This document shows positions 14,751 through 23,136 of a DNA stretch of 38,707 nucleotides, in pieces. The stretch comes from Bradyrhizobium sp. (GTDB lineage Bacteria > Pseudomonadota > Alphaproteobacteria > Rhizobiales > Xanthobacteraceae). The translations under genes and the position numbers were made by a program. The stretch is taken from contig NZ_JAUSLT010000104.1 of the NCBI RefSeq assembly GCF_030646015.1, forward strand, positions 1-38,707. The letters are read 5' to 3'. The number at the start of each line of letters is the position of its first letter. Position 1 is the stretch's first letter. The notes under the pieces were generated by a model. It was not told the DNA's origin and searched no databases. It was given only the letters and a program-made list of their open reading frames with translations.

Positions 14751-15644
14751 TCAACGCTGCGCGACTTTGCGCAAATGCTCCACCAATTGCTGCGCCGGCC
14801 GCGGCAGCGCCTTGAAGCTGCGGGCGCAGATCACGAGCTTGCGGCTGGCCCAGGGGTCGCGAATCCGCACCAGGCCGATCCGCATCGATTTTGCGCAGCG
14901 CCGGGCCGCGACTTCGGGCATCACGGCGATGCCGATGCCGGCCGCCACCATCTGGCCGATCGAATGGAAATTGTTGAGCCGAGCCCGGAAGCGCAGACGC
15001 GCGCCGAGCCGCGCCGCATGCCCGGCGATATGCGCATGCAGCGCGCTCGCCGTGGTCAGGCCGATGAAGTCGCGGCCGGTCACTTCGCGAAAATCAACCT
15101 GCCGCCGTTTTGCCAGCTCGTCGCCGCGCGCGGCGACCAGCACCAGACGGTCGTCGCTGAAGGCAATCCGCTCGATCGTATCCGGCAAGGCATGCTCGGC
15201 CGCCAACCCAAGATCGGCGGCCCCGGATACGATGGCCTGGGCGATGTCGGCGCTTTCGCGCTCCTCGACATCGATGGAAAGATGCGGATGAAGGCCGAGA
15301 AAGGCCGCCAGTGTCTTCGGCAGATATTCCGACAACCCCGAGGTGTTGGTGAGCAGGCGGATCGTGGCTTTGGTGCCACCGGCGTAAGCCGCGAGGTCGC
15401 CGCGCATCGCATCGACATTGTGCAGGATGATGCGGGCATGATCGAGCAGGCTTTCGCCCGCCGCGGTCAGCTCGATGCCGCGCCGGCCACGCTTCACCAG
15501 ATCAGTGCCGAGGGCCGCTTCCAATCCCTTGATCCGCGCGCTGGCCGACGCCAGCGCCAGATGGGCGCGCTCGGCACCGCCGGTGATGCTGCGCGCCTCG
15601 GCCACGGCGATGAACAGTTGCAGGTCGACCAGGTCGAAACGCAT
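14751..15644 (-). CDS. LysR-family transcriptional regulator
   Basis: A 297-residue regulator. The N-terminal HTH (MRFDLVDLQLFIAVAEARSI, then HLALASASARIKGLE) leads into an effector domain from about residue 90. It uses ATG at 15644; a longer frame exists upstream but runs through the repeat element and has no domain. It is divergent from the TauE/SafE permease gene 235 bases away, so it probably controls that permease. The ligand is unknown. Confidence 0.92.
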   Translation of the reverse strand: MRFDLVDLQLFIAVAEARSITGGAERAHLALASASARIKGLEAALGTDLVKRGRRGIELTAAGESLLDHARIILHNVDAMRGDLAAYAGGTKATIRLLTNTSGLSEYLPKTLAAFLGLHPHLSIDVEERESADIAQAIVSGAADLGLAAEHALPDTIERIAFSDDRLVLVAARGDELAKRRQVDFREVTGRDFIGLTTASALHAHIAGHAARLGARLRFRARLNNFHSIGQMVAAGIGIAVMPEVAARRCAKSMRIGLVRIRDPWASRKLVICARSFKALPRPAQQLVEHLRKVAQR

Positions 15645-15654
15645 GGCAGGTTCC

Positions 15655-15783
15655 CGTGATCCTTGATCCTCATGGTGAGGAGGCGCACCGACAGCTTCGC
15701 TGTCGGTGCGCCGTCTCGAACCATGAAAGCCCGTGTTTCTCATCCTTCGAGACGCGGCCAAGAGGCCGCTCCTCAGGATGAGG
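15655..15783. repeat. Dispersed palindromic repeat, copy A
   Basis: Contains the element found again near 23024 and 29081: CATCCTTCGAGACGC (15741-15755), a GC stem, and CCTCAGGATGAGG (15771-15783). An adjacent hairpin GGCGCACCGACAG/CTGTCGGTGCGCC is part of the same block. The unit separates the LysR and permease promoters. Confidence 0.75.
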
Positions 15784-15878
15784 TTGGGTGCGCGTGGCTC
15801 CTTGCCTTCGTCATGGCCGAAGGCTGGCTCCGTAAGCTCCAGATTGTGCCGGCAGCCTCGATCGGTCAATGTGATCCT

Positions 15879-16631
15879 ATGTTCGAACCTCTGTTGCTTC
15901 TGATCGCCGCCGCCTTCCTGCTCGCCGGATTCGTCAAGGGGGTGATCGGGCTCGGCTTGCCGACGGTGTCGATGGGCCTGCTCGCGGTGACGATGCAGCC
16001 CTCACACGCGCTCGCCATCGTGATCGTGCCGGCCATCATCACCAATATCTGGCAGACATTCGTCGGCCCCTATCTGCGCGACATCATCCGCCGGCTGTGG
16101 CCGCTGATGGTGGGCACCGTGATCGGCATCTGGCTGAACGCGGACATGCTGACCGGGCCCTATGCGCGCTACGGCACCATCGTGCTCGGCGTGCTGCTGG
16201 TGATCTATGCGATCATCGGGCTCAACAAATTCACGTTCCACGTCGCGCGCCGCAACGAAGGCTGGGTTGGAGGCATCGTCGGAATCATCACCGGCCTGGT
16301 TTCCGCAGCGACCGGCGTGCAGGTGATCCCGTCGATGCCGTTCATGCAGGCGATCGGCATGGAAAAGGACGAGCTGGTGCAGGCGCTCGGGGTGTTCTTC
16401 ACCGTCGCTACGGTGGCGCTGGCTTTCAATCTCACCGCATCAGGCCTGCTGACCACGGCAACCGCACTGCCGGGCGCGGTGGCGATGGCGGCCGCCTTTG
16501 CCGGCATGTTCATCGGCCAGGCGGTGCGCTCGCGGATGCAGCCGGAAGCGTTCCGCCGCTGGTTCCTGATCGCGATGATACTGCTCGGGCTCTATCTCGT
16601 GGGCAGCACGGTTTATAACATGCGGGCCTAA
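15879..16631 (+). CDS. TauE/SafE-family membrane permease
   Basis: A 250-residue integral membrane protein with about eight helices. The family signature is split into two similar halves: GFVKGVIGLGLPTVSMGLL near the N-terminus and GGIVGIITGLVSAATGVQVI near the middle. TauE/SafE proteins export or import sulfonates, sulfite or other small anions. ATG at 15879 is chosen because the first helix starts right after it. Divergent from a LysR gene, which fits substrate-controlled expression. No SD stands out. Confidence 0.9.
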   Translation: MFEPLLLLIAAAFLLAGFVKGVIGLGLPTVSMGLLAVTMQPSHALAIVIVPAIITNIWQTFVGPYLRDIIRRLWPLMVGTVIGIWLNADMLTGPYARYGTIVLGVLLVIYAIIGLNKFTFHVARRNEGWVGGIVGIITGLVSAATGVQVIPSMPFMQAIGMEKDELVQALGVFFTVATVALAFNLTASGLLTTATALPGAVAMAAAFAGMFIGQAVRSRMQPEAFRRWFLIAMILLGLYLVGSTVYNMRA

Positions 16632-16648
16632 GCTACGTTCTGGAGCGC

Positions 16649-17707
16649 CTAATCCGGGAGCCTGGGTGCGGCGTCGCCCTCGGGCGATCCGGTCAGCGTT
16701 GTCAGAAAGGCGACCAGATCGGCACGCTCCCCGTCATCGAGCTCGATCGGCATCATCATCGGTGAGCGGCTCGGACGATCCAGTCCGCCCTTTTGATAAT
16801 GCCTGATGACGGCGTCAAGGTTGGCCAGCGAGCCGTTGTGCATATACGGCGCGCGCAACGCCACGGAGCGCAGGGTCGGCGTCTTGAAAGCGTATTGCAG
16901 CTGCGGGTCGTCCTTGACTTCGCGTCCGCGGCCGAGGTCGGTGGTAGAAGTTCCGATATCGTGGAACCCGTCATCGGTGAAGCGCCAGCCGACGTGGCAG
17001 GAGGAGCAAAGCGCCTTGTCGTTGAACAGCGCGAAGCCGCGCTTGGCCGGCTCCGAAATCGCCGCCTCGTCGCCCTCGACCCAGCGGTCGAACGGCGCGG
17101 GTCCGGGCTCGAACGCGGCCTCATAGGCGGCGATCGCCTTGACCATCGCGTCGATGTTGACGGGGGCATCCGGCAACGCTGTCTTGAACCGCTCGACATA
17201 GGCCGGAATAGCGCGAATGCGTTGCTCGATGACTTCGACTTTCACCGGCGTCTCGGTCTCCCGCATCGACATCGATCCGGTTGATATCGACGCCTTGGCC
17301 TGGGCTTCGAGGCTGACGTTGCGACCGTCCCAGCCGTTGGGAACGGAACCGAGGTGGCCGACGCCGAGCAGCGTCGGCGATTTGCGCGATGTCAGCTTGC
17401 CCGAGTCGTTGCGGCTGCGTGGGTCGTTCACGGCCCAGCCAAGCTGCGGCAGGTGACAGCTGACGCAAGCCGTGCGGCCCGACGCCGACGCGCGGGGGTC
17501 CCAGAACAACAGCCGCCCGAGTTCGACAAGCGCCGGGTTTTCCACCGGCTGCGGCGCCGGCCGCTGGTAGGCGGCCTTGGCGGCGGCGAGATCAGCGGCC
17601 GAGAGCTGTTGGCCCGCAGCGGCATTCGAGTGTGGGTCCGCCAAAAACAACAAGACGACCATGGTATGCAACGGCAACAACGCGAAACGCAAATTGCATC
17701 GACCCAT
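16649..17707 (-). CDS. Di-haem cytochrome-c peroxidase (CcpA/MauG family)
   Basis: A 352-residue secreted di-haem protein of the bacterial cytochrome-c peroxidase family, which reduces hydrogen peroxide in the periplasm. After a signal peptide (about residues 8-31) come two haem c motifs, CVSCH (81-85) and CSSCH (234-238), about 150 residues apart as the family requires. The conserved loop FKTPTLRSVALRAPYMHNG lies in the C-terminal domain. Peroxidase or MauG-like oxidation of a protein cannot be separated by sequence alone. No electron-donor gene is adjacent. Confidence 0.92.
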   Translation of the reverse strand: MGRCNLRFALLPLHTMVVLLFLADPHSNAAAGQQLSAADLAAAKAAYQRPAPQPVENPALVELGRLLFWDPRASASGRTACVSCHLPQLGWAVNDPRSRNDSGKLTSRKSPTLLGVGHLGSVPNGWDGRNVSLEAQAKASISTGSMSMRETETPVKVEVIEQRIRAIPAYVERFKTALPDAPVNIDAMVKAIAAYEAAFEPGPAPFDRWVEGDEAAISEPAKRGFALFNDKALCSSCHVGWRFTDDGFHDIGTSTTDLGRGREVKDDPQLQYAFKTPTLRSVALRAPYMHNGSLANLDAVIRHYQKGGLDRPSRSPMMMPIELDDGERADLVAFLTTLTGSPEGDAAPRLPD

Positions 17708-17817
17708 GGCAACACCTCAATTTCACGCTCAATCTTAGCGTGTATTATGGCGTTGGCTCCGAGGCGGATTTAGGGCGGCGACAGAGACCGCGGACCAATG
17801 ATGGATCGGGGCAGCTT

Positions 17818-18759
17818 TCAGAGGTACCAGGCCAGCACGGCCTTCAGCTCGGCCTTTTCGATCACCGGCAGGGCGACCATCTGGTTCATCCCGGCGGCAC
17901 GCGCCAGCGCCGCCGCGATCGATTGATCGTGCTGCAGGTTTTCGCAGAGGGCCGGCATGCCGGTCGCCCAGGCGCCGCCGATCGAGCCGTCGCCCTTGCC
18001 GAGAGTCTTTGCGGCATACAGCGCATCGAGATCGGTGCCCTTGCTGCAGTCGCCGGACTGAAACACCAGCGCGCTGCGATCCGCGTTCGGCACCCAGATT
18101 TCAAATCGCTGCGCGATCGGCGTCGCCTGCGCCGACAGCAAGGTCATGACCCAGGTCTCTTCCGCCGAAGTCCGGTAGGGAATGCCGACGCCGCAATTGA
18201 TGCCGATTTCGGAAGCTTCCTCCCAACGCAAGAAAACCTTTGAATTATGCAGGTCCTTGATGATCAGCGGCATGCCCGCTTTCCAGGTCCGACCCGGCAG
18301 GCCGAACCCGCTCGGAAATTTGGTGTGCCGCGAATTGAATTCGAACATGTCCGCAGTGCCGTAATAGCCGTCGACCAGTCCCATTTCGTGCGAGACCGAA
18401 AGGTCGTTGTGCCACAGCTCGATGGCGCCGACATGCCTGGCGTCGTCGCCGCAGAACAGCACCAATACGGCGGTGAGGAACTCGCCGGCGAATACCGGCA
18501 GTGCGACGCCGCAGGTCAGGCCGGCTTCCTTCGCCTCGTCGGTGCGCTTGAAATAGGAATTGGCGAACTCGGTCAGCACGATCGGATGGCCTGATGCCCA
18601 GGCCTTGCCGGGCAGCCCCTCGCCATAGGCGAACAGGGTATTTTCGCTGAGCGCCCGGAATTCGGCGAACTCGTCGCTGCACAGCGCGCCGCCGAATTCC
18701 AGCCGTGTCCGGGTCCGGTCCGGAACCCATAATTCAACCACACGAATGAAAGTCTTCAC
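17818..18759 (-). CDS. Triple GAF-like domain protein
   Basis: A 313-residue soluble protein made of three similar units (residues 8-103, 113-210 and 218-313). Each starts with a strand like VELWVPDRTRT, carries a G-x-x-G-x-x-W-x-x-G-x-P loop (48-59, 153-164, 258-269) and ends with a CGVALPV-type strand, as in GAF domains. No output domain is present. GTG at 18759 has GAGGAG just upstream; an upstream extension to 18843 has no support. Likely a small-molecule, haem or redox sensor, but the ligand is not visible. Confidence 0.82.
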   Translation of the reverse strand: MKTFIRVVELWVPDRTRTRLEFGGALCSDEFAEFRALSENTLFAYGEGLPGKAWASGHPIVLTEFANSYFKRTDEAKEAGLTCGVALPVFAGEFLTAVLVLFCGDDARHVGAIELWHNDLSVSHEMGLVDGYYGTADMFEFNSRHTKFPSGFGLPGRTWKAGMPLIIKDLHNSKVFLRWEEASEIGINCGVGIPYRTSAEETWVMTLLSAQATPIAQRFEIWVPNADRSALVFQSGDCSKGTDLDALYAAKTLGKGDGSIGGAWATGMPALCENLQHDQSIAAALARAAGMNQMVALPVIEKAELKAVLAWYL

Positions 18760-18864
18760 CGCGCGCTCCTCGTCACCGCACGGCCAAGCTTCGGCGATTT
18801 CGCCATTTCCGGTACGCGCAAATTGCGGGCAGCAGCGCCTCAAATTAGGGCGCTTGCCTCCACG

Positions 18865-19506
18865 TCACCGCGTCTGGAGCAGCGCGATGCGGACGCCGAG
18901 ATAGATGAACAGCCCGCCCAGCGCACGATTGATCCAGAGCAAGGCATGGCCGGATTGCCGGATGCTGCGGGCGGCGCGCGCCGCGAACGCAGCCACGCCG
19001 AGACACCACAGCATGCCGTTGAAAATGAAAATCAGGCCGAGCAGCACGAAGGCGGCGGCCTTGTGCGGCGAATCCGCGGCCACGAATTGCGGCAGGAAGG
19101 CGAGAAAGAACAGCGCCACTTTCGGGTTCAGCACATTGGTCAGCGCGCCCTGCCAGAACACCTGACGCAGCGAGATCGCGTCACTGGCCGGCGCCGCATC
19201 GGCTGACGGCATCGCGCCCGGCCGCGACAGCAACAACTGGATGCCGATGAAGCAGAGATAGGCAGCACCCGCCCATTTCACCACGGTGAATGCGACCGAT
19301 GACGCCGCCAGCAGCGCCGACAGGCCTAGTGCCGCGGCAAACACATGCACCAGACAGCCGGTGCAGATGCCGAGCGCCGCCGCCGCACCGCCGCGCCAGC
19401 CCATCTGCACGCTGCGGCCGATGATATAGGCGGTATCCGGTCCCGGCGTGATGTTGAGCAGCAGGCCGGAGAGGATGAAGAGCCAGAATTCGTGAATGCC
19501 GAACAT
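18865..19506 (-). CDS. LysE/RhtB-family amino-acid exporter
   Basis: A 213-residue membrane protein with six predicted helices. The family hallmark LLNITPGPDTAYIIGRSVQMG is at the N-terminus and ALTNVLNPKVALFFLAFLPQF in the middle. Members export amino acids, homoserine lactones or related metabolites. It lies 60 bases downstream of the gene for a small membrane protein and 105 bases upstream of the GAF-like gene, all on the same strand. The substrate is unknown. Confidence 0.93.
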   Translation of the reverse strand: MFGIHEFWLFILSGLLLNITPGPDTAYIIGRSVQMGWRGGAAAALGICTGCLVHVFAAALGLSALLAASSVAFTVVKWAGAAYLCFIGIQLLLSRPGAMPSADAAPASDAISLRQVFWQGALTNVLNPKVALFFLAFLPQFVAADSPHKAAAFVLLGLIFIFNGMLWCLGVAAFAARAARSIRQSGHALLWINRALGGLFIYLGVRIALLQTR

Positions 19507-19566
19507 GAGACTTGATTTTTCCAGTTCGCGGGCGCGGCAAGGCGATCGGCAGGAGAAAGCCGCTGC

Positions 19567-20004
19567 CTATCGGGCGCGCATGCGCGCAATGGCTCCCGCA
19601 ATGATCTGCATCGTCACGCCGGCGACCCATCCGGCCATGATCATGGCGGTCCAGAACATGTGCGGATTCTCGCGCAGCACGATCACGCCGACCGACACAA
19701 ACGCCGTCAGCGCCGCAAGAAAGGTGCCGACCGCGCTGAGAAACTCCGCGGCGTCGATCCTGCCGCCAGCTCTGCCCTCGGCAGACTCCTCGTGCGGCTC
19801 ATGAAAAGGCAAAGGCGGCGTGTCGATTCCGAGATAGAACCCGATCGCGCCGGCAATCATCATGATGAGCAGAAAGCCCTGGGTCGTGAGCGCGGCGATG
19901 CTGGAGCCGACAAGGGCGGCGACAAACAGGCCGGCGGCAGCGCCGGCCATCGCAAGCCCACTGCGTTCCAGCACATGGGCAAATCTTCGTACACGCGATC
20001 GCAT
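19567..20004 (-). CDS. Conserved-looking membrane protein of unknown function
   Basis: A 145-residue protein with four hydrophobic segments (about 16-36, 41-60, 87-108 and 116-139) and a charged acidic loop (HEPHEESAEGRAGG) between the second and third. The N-terminus is strongly basic. I do not recognise the family. It is the first gene of a possible short operon with the LysE exporter (60-base gap). Confidence 0.78.
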   Translation of the reverse strand: MRSRVRRFAHVLERSGLAMAGAAAGLFVAALVGSSIAALTTQGFLLIMMIAGAIGFYLGIDTPPLPFHEPHEESAEGRAGGRIDAAEFLSAVGTFLAALTAFVSVGVIVLRENPHMFWTAMIMAGWVAGVTMQIIAGAIARMRAR

Positions 20005-20124
20005 GGTCGTCCCCCCGGGAGCGCCGTGATGTCAGGCTAGGATATTTTTCAGCGCTATGGAAGGGCGCTACCGACCCCCAACGGCCGGGTGCCGGCCGAC
20101 GCCACCGGTTCAAGCGAACGAAGT

Positions 20125-21297
20125 CTATGGCGACGATTTGCGAGCTGTCTTCAGCAATAGCAGCACCACGAACGCCGAGAGCGAGGCAAACCCGCAGAAC
20201 CAGAGCGCGCCGGTGCCGAAATACTCGGTCATCAGCCCGATCGCGAGCGGCGCGATGGCGCCGGTGGCGCGCGCCGGCAGCGAGAGCAGTCCGACGCGCT
20301 TGCCGAAACCCTCGGGGCCGAACAGGGCCAGCGGCAGCGTGCCCCGCGCGATGGTGAGAATGCCGTTGCCCGCGCCATAGAGCACCGCGAACAGCGGCGC
20401 CACCACCGGGCCCCCGATCAGGAGCGCGAGCACACCCAACGGATTCATCAGCGTCGCTAGTCTGGCGGAAACCAGCGGATGATACTTGCTCAGCCATCCG
20501 GCCTCGAAGAGACGGGCGGCGACCTGGGCCGGCCCGATCAGCGCGCCCGCCAGCAGGGCGGTGGCCGGCGTGGCGCCGAACTGCGTCAGCATGGTCGGCA
20601 ACAGCGCTGAAATTCCGGAGCTGACGAAGGCGGTGGCGGCGAAGACATAGGCCAGCGCCATCATGATCAGCGAAGTCTCGCGCGCGCTGCGCGGCGCGAT
20701 CGCCTCTTCGGTGACCGGAACCGGCGACGTCGCGCGCGGCAGCGTGAGGTTGATCGGCAGCGCCAGCAGGAGGTGGATCAGCGCCCAGCACTGACAGGTG
20801 GCGCGCCAGCCGTAACGGGCCTCGAGCCAGGCCGTCAAAGGCCAGCCGACGGTGCTGGCGAACCCCGCGATCAGGGTGATGCCCGTGATCTGCCTTCGCG
20901 CCGCCATCCCGTAAATCCGCGTCAGGGTGGCGAAGGCCGCCTCGTACAGGCCCATGCCCATGCCGACGCCGATCACGATCCACGCCGTAAACAGCAGCAG
21001 CGGGCCGGTAGCGAATGAAAGCAGGCCAAGGCCAAGCGCCAGAACGCCGTTCGAGACCGCCAGCATGCCTCGGCCGCCGACCATGTCGATGGTGTGCCCG
21101 ATGCGCGGCCCGAGAATTCCGGAAATGACCAGCGCGCCGGACAGCGCGCCAAACACCAGGGTCTGCGTCACGTCGAGCTCGCGCGCGATCGGCGCCGCCA
21201 GAATGGCGGGCAGATAGTAACTCGACGCCCAGGCGATGGTCTGCGTGGTGCCGAGCGCGAGGACGACGCCGAGATTGCTTCGCGTCATCGCGCTCAC
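20125..21297 (-). CDS. Major facilitator superfamily transporter
   Basis: A 390-residue protein with twelve predicted helices and an MFS-like loop after helix 2 (GPRIGHTIDMVGGRG). The GTG at 21297 overlaps the stop of the upstream hydrolase (GTGA), pointing to translational coupling; ATG at 21288 is an alternative start. Cotranscription with the lysophospholipase-like gene suggests a shared role in lipid or fatty-acid derivative metabolism, which is inferred only. The substrate is unknown. Confidence 0.9.
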   Translation of the reverse strand: MSAMTRSNLGVVLALGTTQTIAWASSYYLPAILAAPIARELDVTQTLVFGALSGALVISGILGPRIGHTIDMVGGRGMLAVSNGVLALGLGLLSFATGPLLLFTAWIVIGVGMGMGLYEAAFATLTRIYGMAARRQITGITLIAGFASTVGWPLTAWLEARYGWRATCQCWALIHLLLALPINLTLPRATSPVPVTEEAIAPRSARETSLIMMALAYVFAATAFVSSGISALLPTMLTQFGATPATALLAGALIGPAQVAARLFEAGWLSKYHPLVSARLATLMNPLGVLALLIGGPVVAPLFAVLYGAGNGILTIARGTLPLALFGPEGFGKRVGLLSLPARATGAIAPLAIGLMTEYFGTGALWFCGFASLSAFVVLLLLKTARKSSP

Positions 21298-22241
21298 TTG
21301 AACAGCGGCGTGCCCGGCACGAAGGCGTCGAACGCGGCCCAGAACTGCGCGCGGTAGCGGTCCTGCTCCTGCAGGATCTCATGCCGGGAGCCGGCGATCA
21401 CCAGGTGCGAGCCGGCGCGCAAATGATAGGCGAATTCCTCGATCGCCGAGGTCGAGACGATGGTGTCGCTGGAGGCGGCCAGCATCAGGATCGGCTGGCG
21501 GATCTGCAGTGGATAATTGGCCGCGCGAAAACCGCGCATGGTTCGAACGGCGGTATCGGCCCAGGCCACCGTCGGCGAGCCGAGGCCGAGCGTCGGGTCC
21601 TCCTCGAGGATGGCGGCGTTGCGCGCGAAGCGCACGGGGTCGCTGGTGAAGGGATTGTTGACGAAGGATTCCGATCCGGTCAGGGCGTCGCTGCCGCCGG
21701 GAACGTAGCGGCCGCCCTGCCCGGTGAGGCGAAGGGTGCGCAGCAGGGCGACGGAGGCAAGCGAGGTGGCGCGGCCGGGCAGATCGATCATCGGCGCCGA
21801 CAGCACCATGCGGTCGAACCAGCGTTTGCCGGCATGCGCGACCCGCAGCATCACCGCGCCGCCCATTGAATGCGCCAGCGCGAAATACGGCGGCGGGCAA
21901 TCCGGCAGCACCACCTGCTGCACGAAGGTTTCGACGTCGATCTCGAAATCGGCAAAATCGCGCACATAGCCCTTGCGCGGATCGCGTAGCCGCCGCGACG
22001 AATGGCCCTGCCCGCGCCAGTCGATCATCGCCACCGCAAAACCGCGGTCGCGCAGGTCGCGCACGGTCTCGAAGTATTTCTCGATCTGCTCGGTGCGGCC
22101 GGCGAAGACGCAGACCGTGCCCTTGCGGCCGGCCGGCGGCGCCCAACGCGCGAAGCGCAGCTCGGCGCCGTCAGGCGTCTTGATGGTGCCGGTGACGACA
22201 TTGTCCGGAACCGGATTGGCGGGAATCGAGACCAGCGTCAT
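21294..22241 (-). CDS. Alpha/beta-hydrolase, monoacylglycerol lipase/lysophospholipase type
   Basis: A 315-residue serine hydrolase resembling PldB and bacterial monoglyceride lipases. The triad is readable: nucleophile S125 in AHSMGG, acid in AASSDTIVS and histidine in GSRHEIL. The DWRGQGHS loop typical of the family is near residue 74. No signal peptide is seen, so it is probably cytoplasmic. It overlaps the following MFS gene by 4 bases. The natural substrate is not determined. Confidence 0.9.
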   Translation of the reverse strand: MTLVSIPANPVPDNVVTGTIKTPDGAELRFARWAPPAGRKGTVCVFAGRTEQIEKYFETVRDLRDRGFAVAMIDWRGQGHSSRRLRDPRKGYVRDFADFEIDVETFVQQVVLPDCPPPYFALAHSMGGAVMLRVAHAGKRWFDRMVLSAPMIDLPGRATSLASVALLRTLRLTGQGGRYVPGGSDALTGSESFVNNPFTSDPVRFARNAAILEEDPTLGLGSPTVAWADTAVRTMRGFRAANYPLQIRQPILMLAASSDTIVSTSAIEEFAYHLRAGSHLVIAGSRHEILQEQDRYRAQFWAAFDAFVPGTPLFK

Positions 22242-22314
22242 GGAGGGGACCGGCTAGGTAAAGGGCTTGGAAAATCAAGGGTGGGGGCGTGAAAAAAGCG
22301 GCAGGTCCCCGCTT

Positions 22315-22342
22315 CTTGAACGCGCTTGTCGCCCTCCCATAT
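22315..22342 (+). promoter_or_regulatory. Sigma-32 (RpoH) promoter of the small heat-shock gene
   Basis: CTTGAA (22315-22320), a 14-base spacer and TCCCATAT (22335-22342), 7 of 8 to the CCCCATNT consensus. It gives a start near 22349 and a leader of about 113 bases ahead of the hsp20 ATG. Seen directly; activity is inferred. Confidence 0.72.
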
Positions 22343-22348
22343 CACCTT

Positions 22349-22462
22349 CGTGCAGGCCGCTACCAGTGTCTCGGGAACGGACCATTGGGGCTGCACGATG
22401 ACAAATGCCCGGCCCGATGGCGGGCGGGTTTACTCAACGGTCGCTCAATGGAGGACTACCCT
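22349..22462 (+). promoter_or_regulatory. ROSE-like RNA thermometer in the hsp20 leader
   Basis: The last hairpin of the leader pairs UCGCU (22441-22445) with AGGA (22452-22455) of the SD, with the middle G bulged and a 6-base loop, exactly the U(U/C)GCU/AGGA arrangement of ROSE elements. It hides GGAGG (22450-22454) until heated. An upstream stem GCCCG/CGGGC is also present. Established for Bradyrhizobium hsp genes; inferred here. Confidence 0.72.
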
Positions 22463-22939
22463 ATGCGCAACTACGATCTCACCCCGTTTTATCGTTCCAC
22501 CGTCGGCTTCGACCGCTTCTTTTCGCTGCTCAATCAGGCCGCCTCCGACGGCAGCCCCGGCTATCCGCCCTACAACATCGAGCGCACCGGCGAGACCACC
22601 TACCGGATTTCGGTCGCCGTCTCCGGCTTCTCGCAGGGCGAGCTTTCGATCGTCGCCAAGGAAAACACCCTGACGATCAAGGGCGAAAAATCCGCCAATG
22701 AGAACGGCAGCAAGGCCGAAGTGCTGTACCGCGGCATCGCGGCGCGCGCCTTCGAACGCGCCTTTCAGCTTGCCGATTTCGTCCAGGTGAAGAACGCCTC
22801 GCTCGAAAACGGCCTGCTCCACGTCGATCTCGTGCGCGAGATTCCTGAAGCCAAGAAGCCGCGCAGCATTCCGATCGCGACCACGAGCGCGGTCGCTCCG
22901 CAGGTGGTCGACGGCTCGGCCGAAAAAGCCGCCGCGTAA
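22463..22939 (+). CDS. Small heat-shock protein, Hsp20/alpha-crystallin family
   Basis: A 158-residue ATP-independent holdase that binds unfolding proteins. The N-terminus (MRNYDLTPFYRSTVGFDRFF) is the type found in rhizobial class A (IbpA-like) proteins; the alpha-crystallin domain spans about 36-128 with YRISVAVSGFSQGEL, TLTIKGEK, YRGIAARAFERAFQL and the A-x-x-x-NGLL strand. A C-terminal I-P-I motif (RSIPIA) serves oligomer assembly. ATG 22463 follows GGAGG. It is preceded by an RpoH promoter and ROSE-like leader and followed by a strong terminator, so it is a one-gene heat-shock unit. Confidence 0.95.
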   Translation: MRNYDLTPFYRSTVGFDRFFSLLNQAASDGSPGYPPYNIERTGETTYRISVAVSGFSQGELSIVAKENTLTIKGEKSANENGSKAEVLYRGIAARAFERAFQLADFVQVKNASLENGLLHVDLVREIPEAKKPRSIPIATTSAVAPQVVDGSAEKAAA

Positions 22940-22974
22940 CGACGGCCGGTTTTCAGCAGATATTGGCTGAAACG

Positions 22975-23004
22975 AAAACGCCCCGGGAAACCGGGGCGTT
23001 TTTC
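22975..23004 (+). terminator. Rho-independent terminator after hsp20
   Basis: AAAACGCCCCGG (22975-22986), a GAAA loop, CCGGGGCGTTTT (22991-23002) and a continuing T-rich tract. A perfect 12-base stem. Confidence 0.92.
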
Positions 23005-23023
23005 TTTTCTCAACGGGCAGTGA

Positions 23024-23128
23024 CCTCATCCTGAGGAGCCGCGCCTCTTCGCGCGGCGTCTCGAAGGATGTGCCGCCCGCCCGCGGCCTTCGAGACGCAT
23101 CGCTGCGCGACGCTCCTTAAGGATGAGG
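23024..23128. repeat. Dispersed palindromic repeat, copy B
   Basis: CCTCATCCTGAGGAGC (23024-23039), CTCGAAGGATG (23060-23070), CTTCGAGACGC and finally CTTAAGGATGAGG (to about 23128), the same pieces as copy A and copy C in a different order. It sits between the hsp20 terminator and the stop codon of the secreted protein gene. Confidence 0.75.
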
Positions 23129-23136
23129 GCTCCCCT

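Noticed and set aside
19799..21382. A 527-codon minus-strand open frame over the MFS gene
   Set aside because: It is another frame of the same strand; only the 390-residue frame shows twelve membrane helices.
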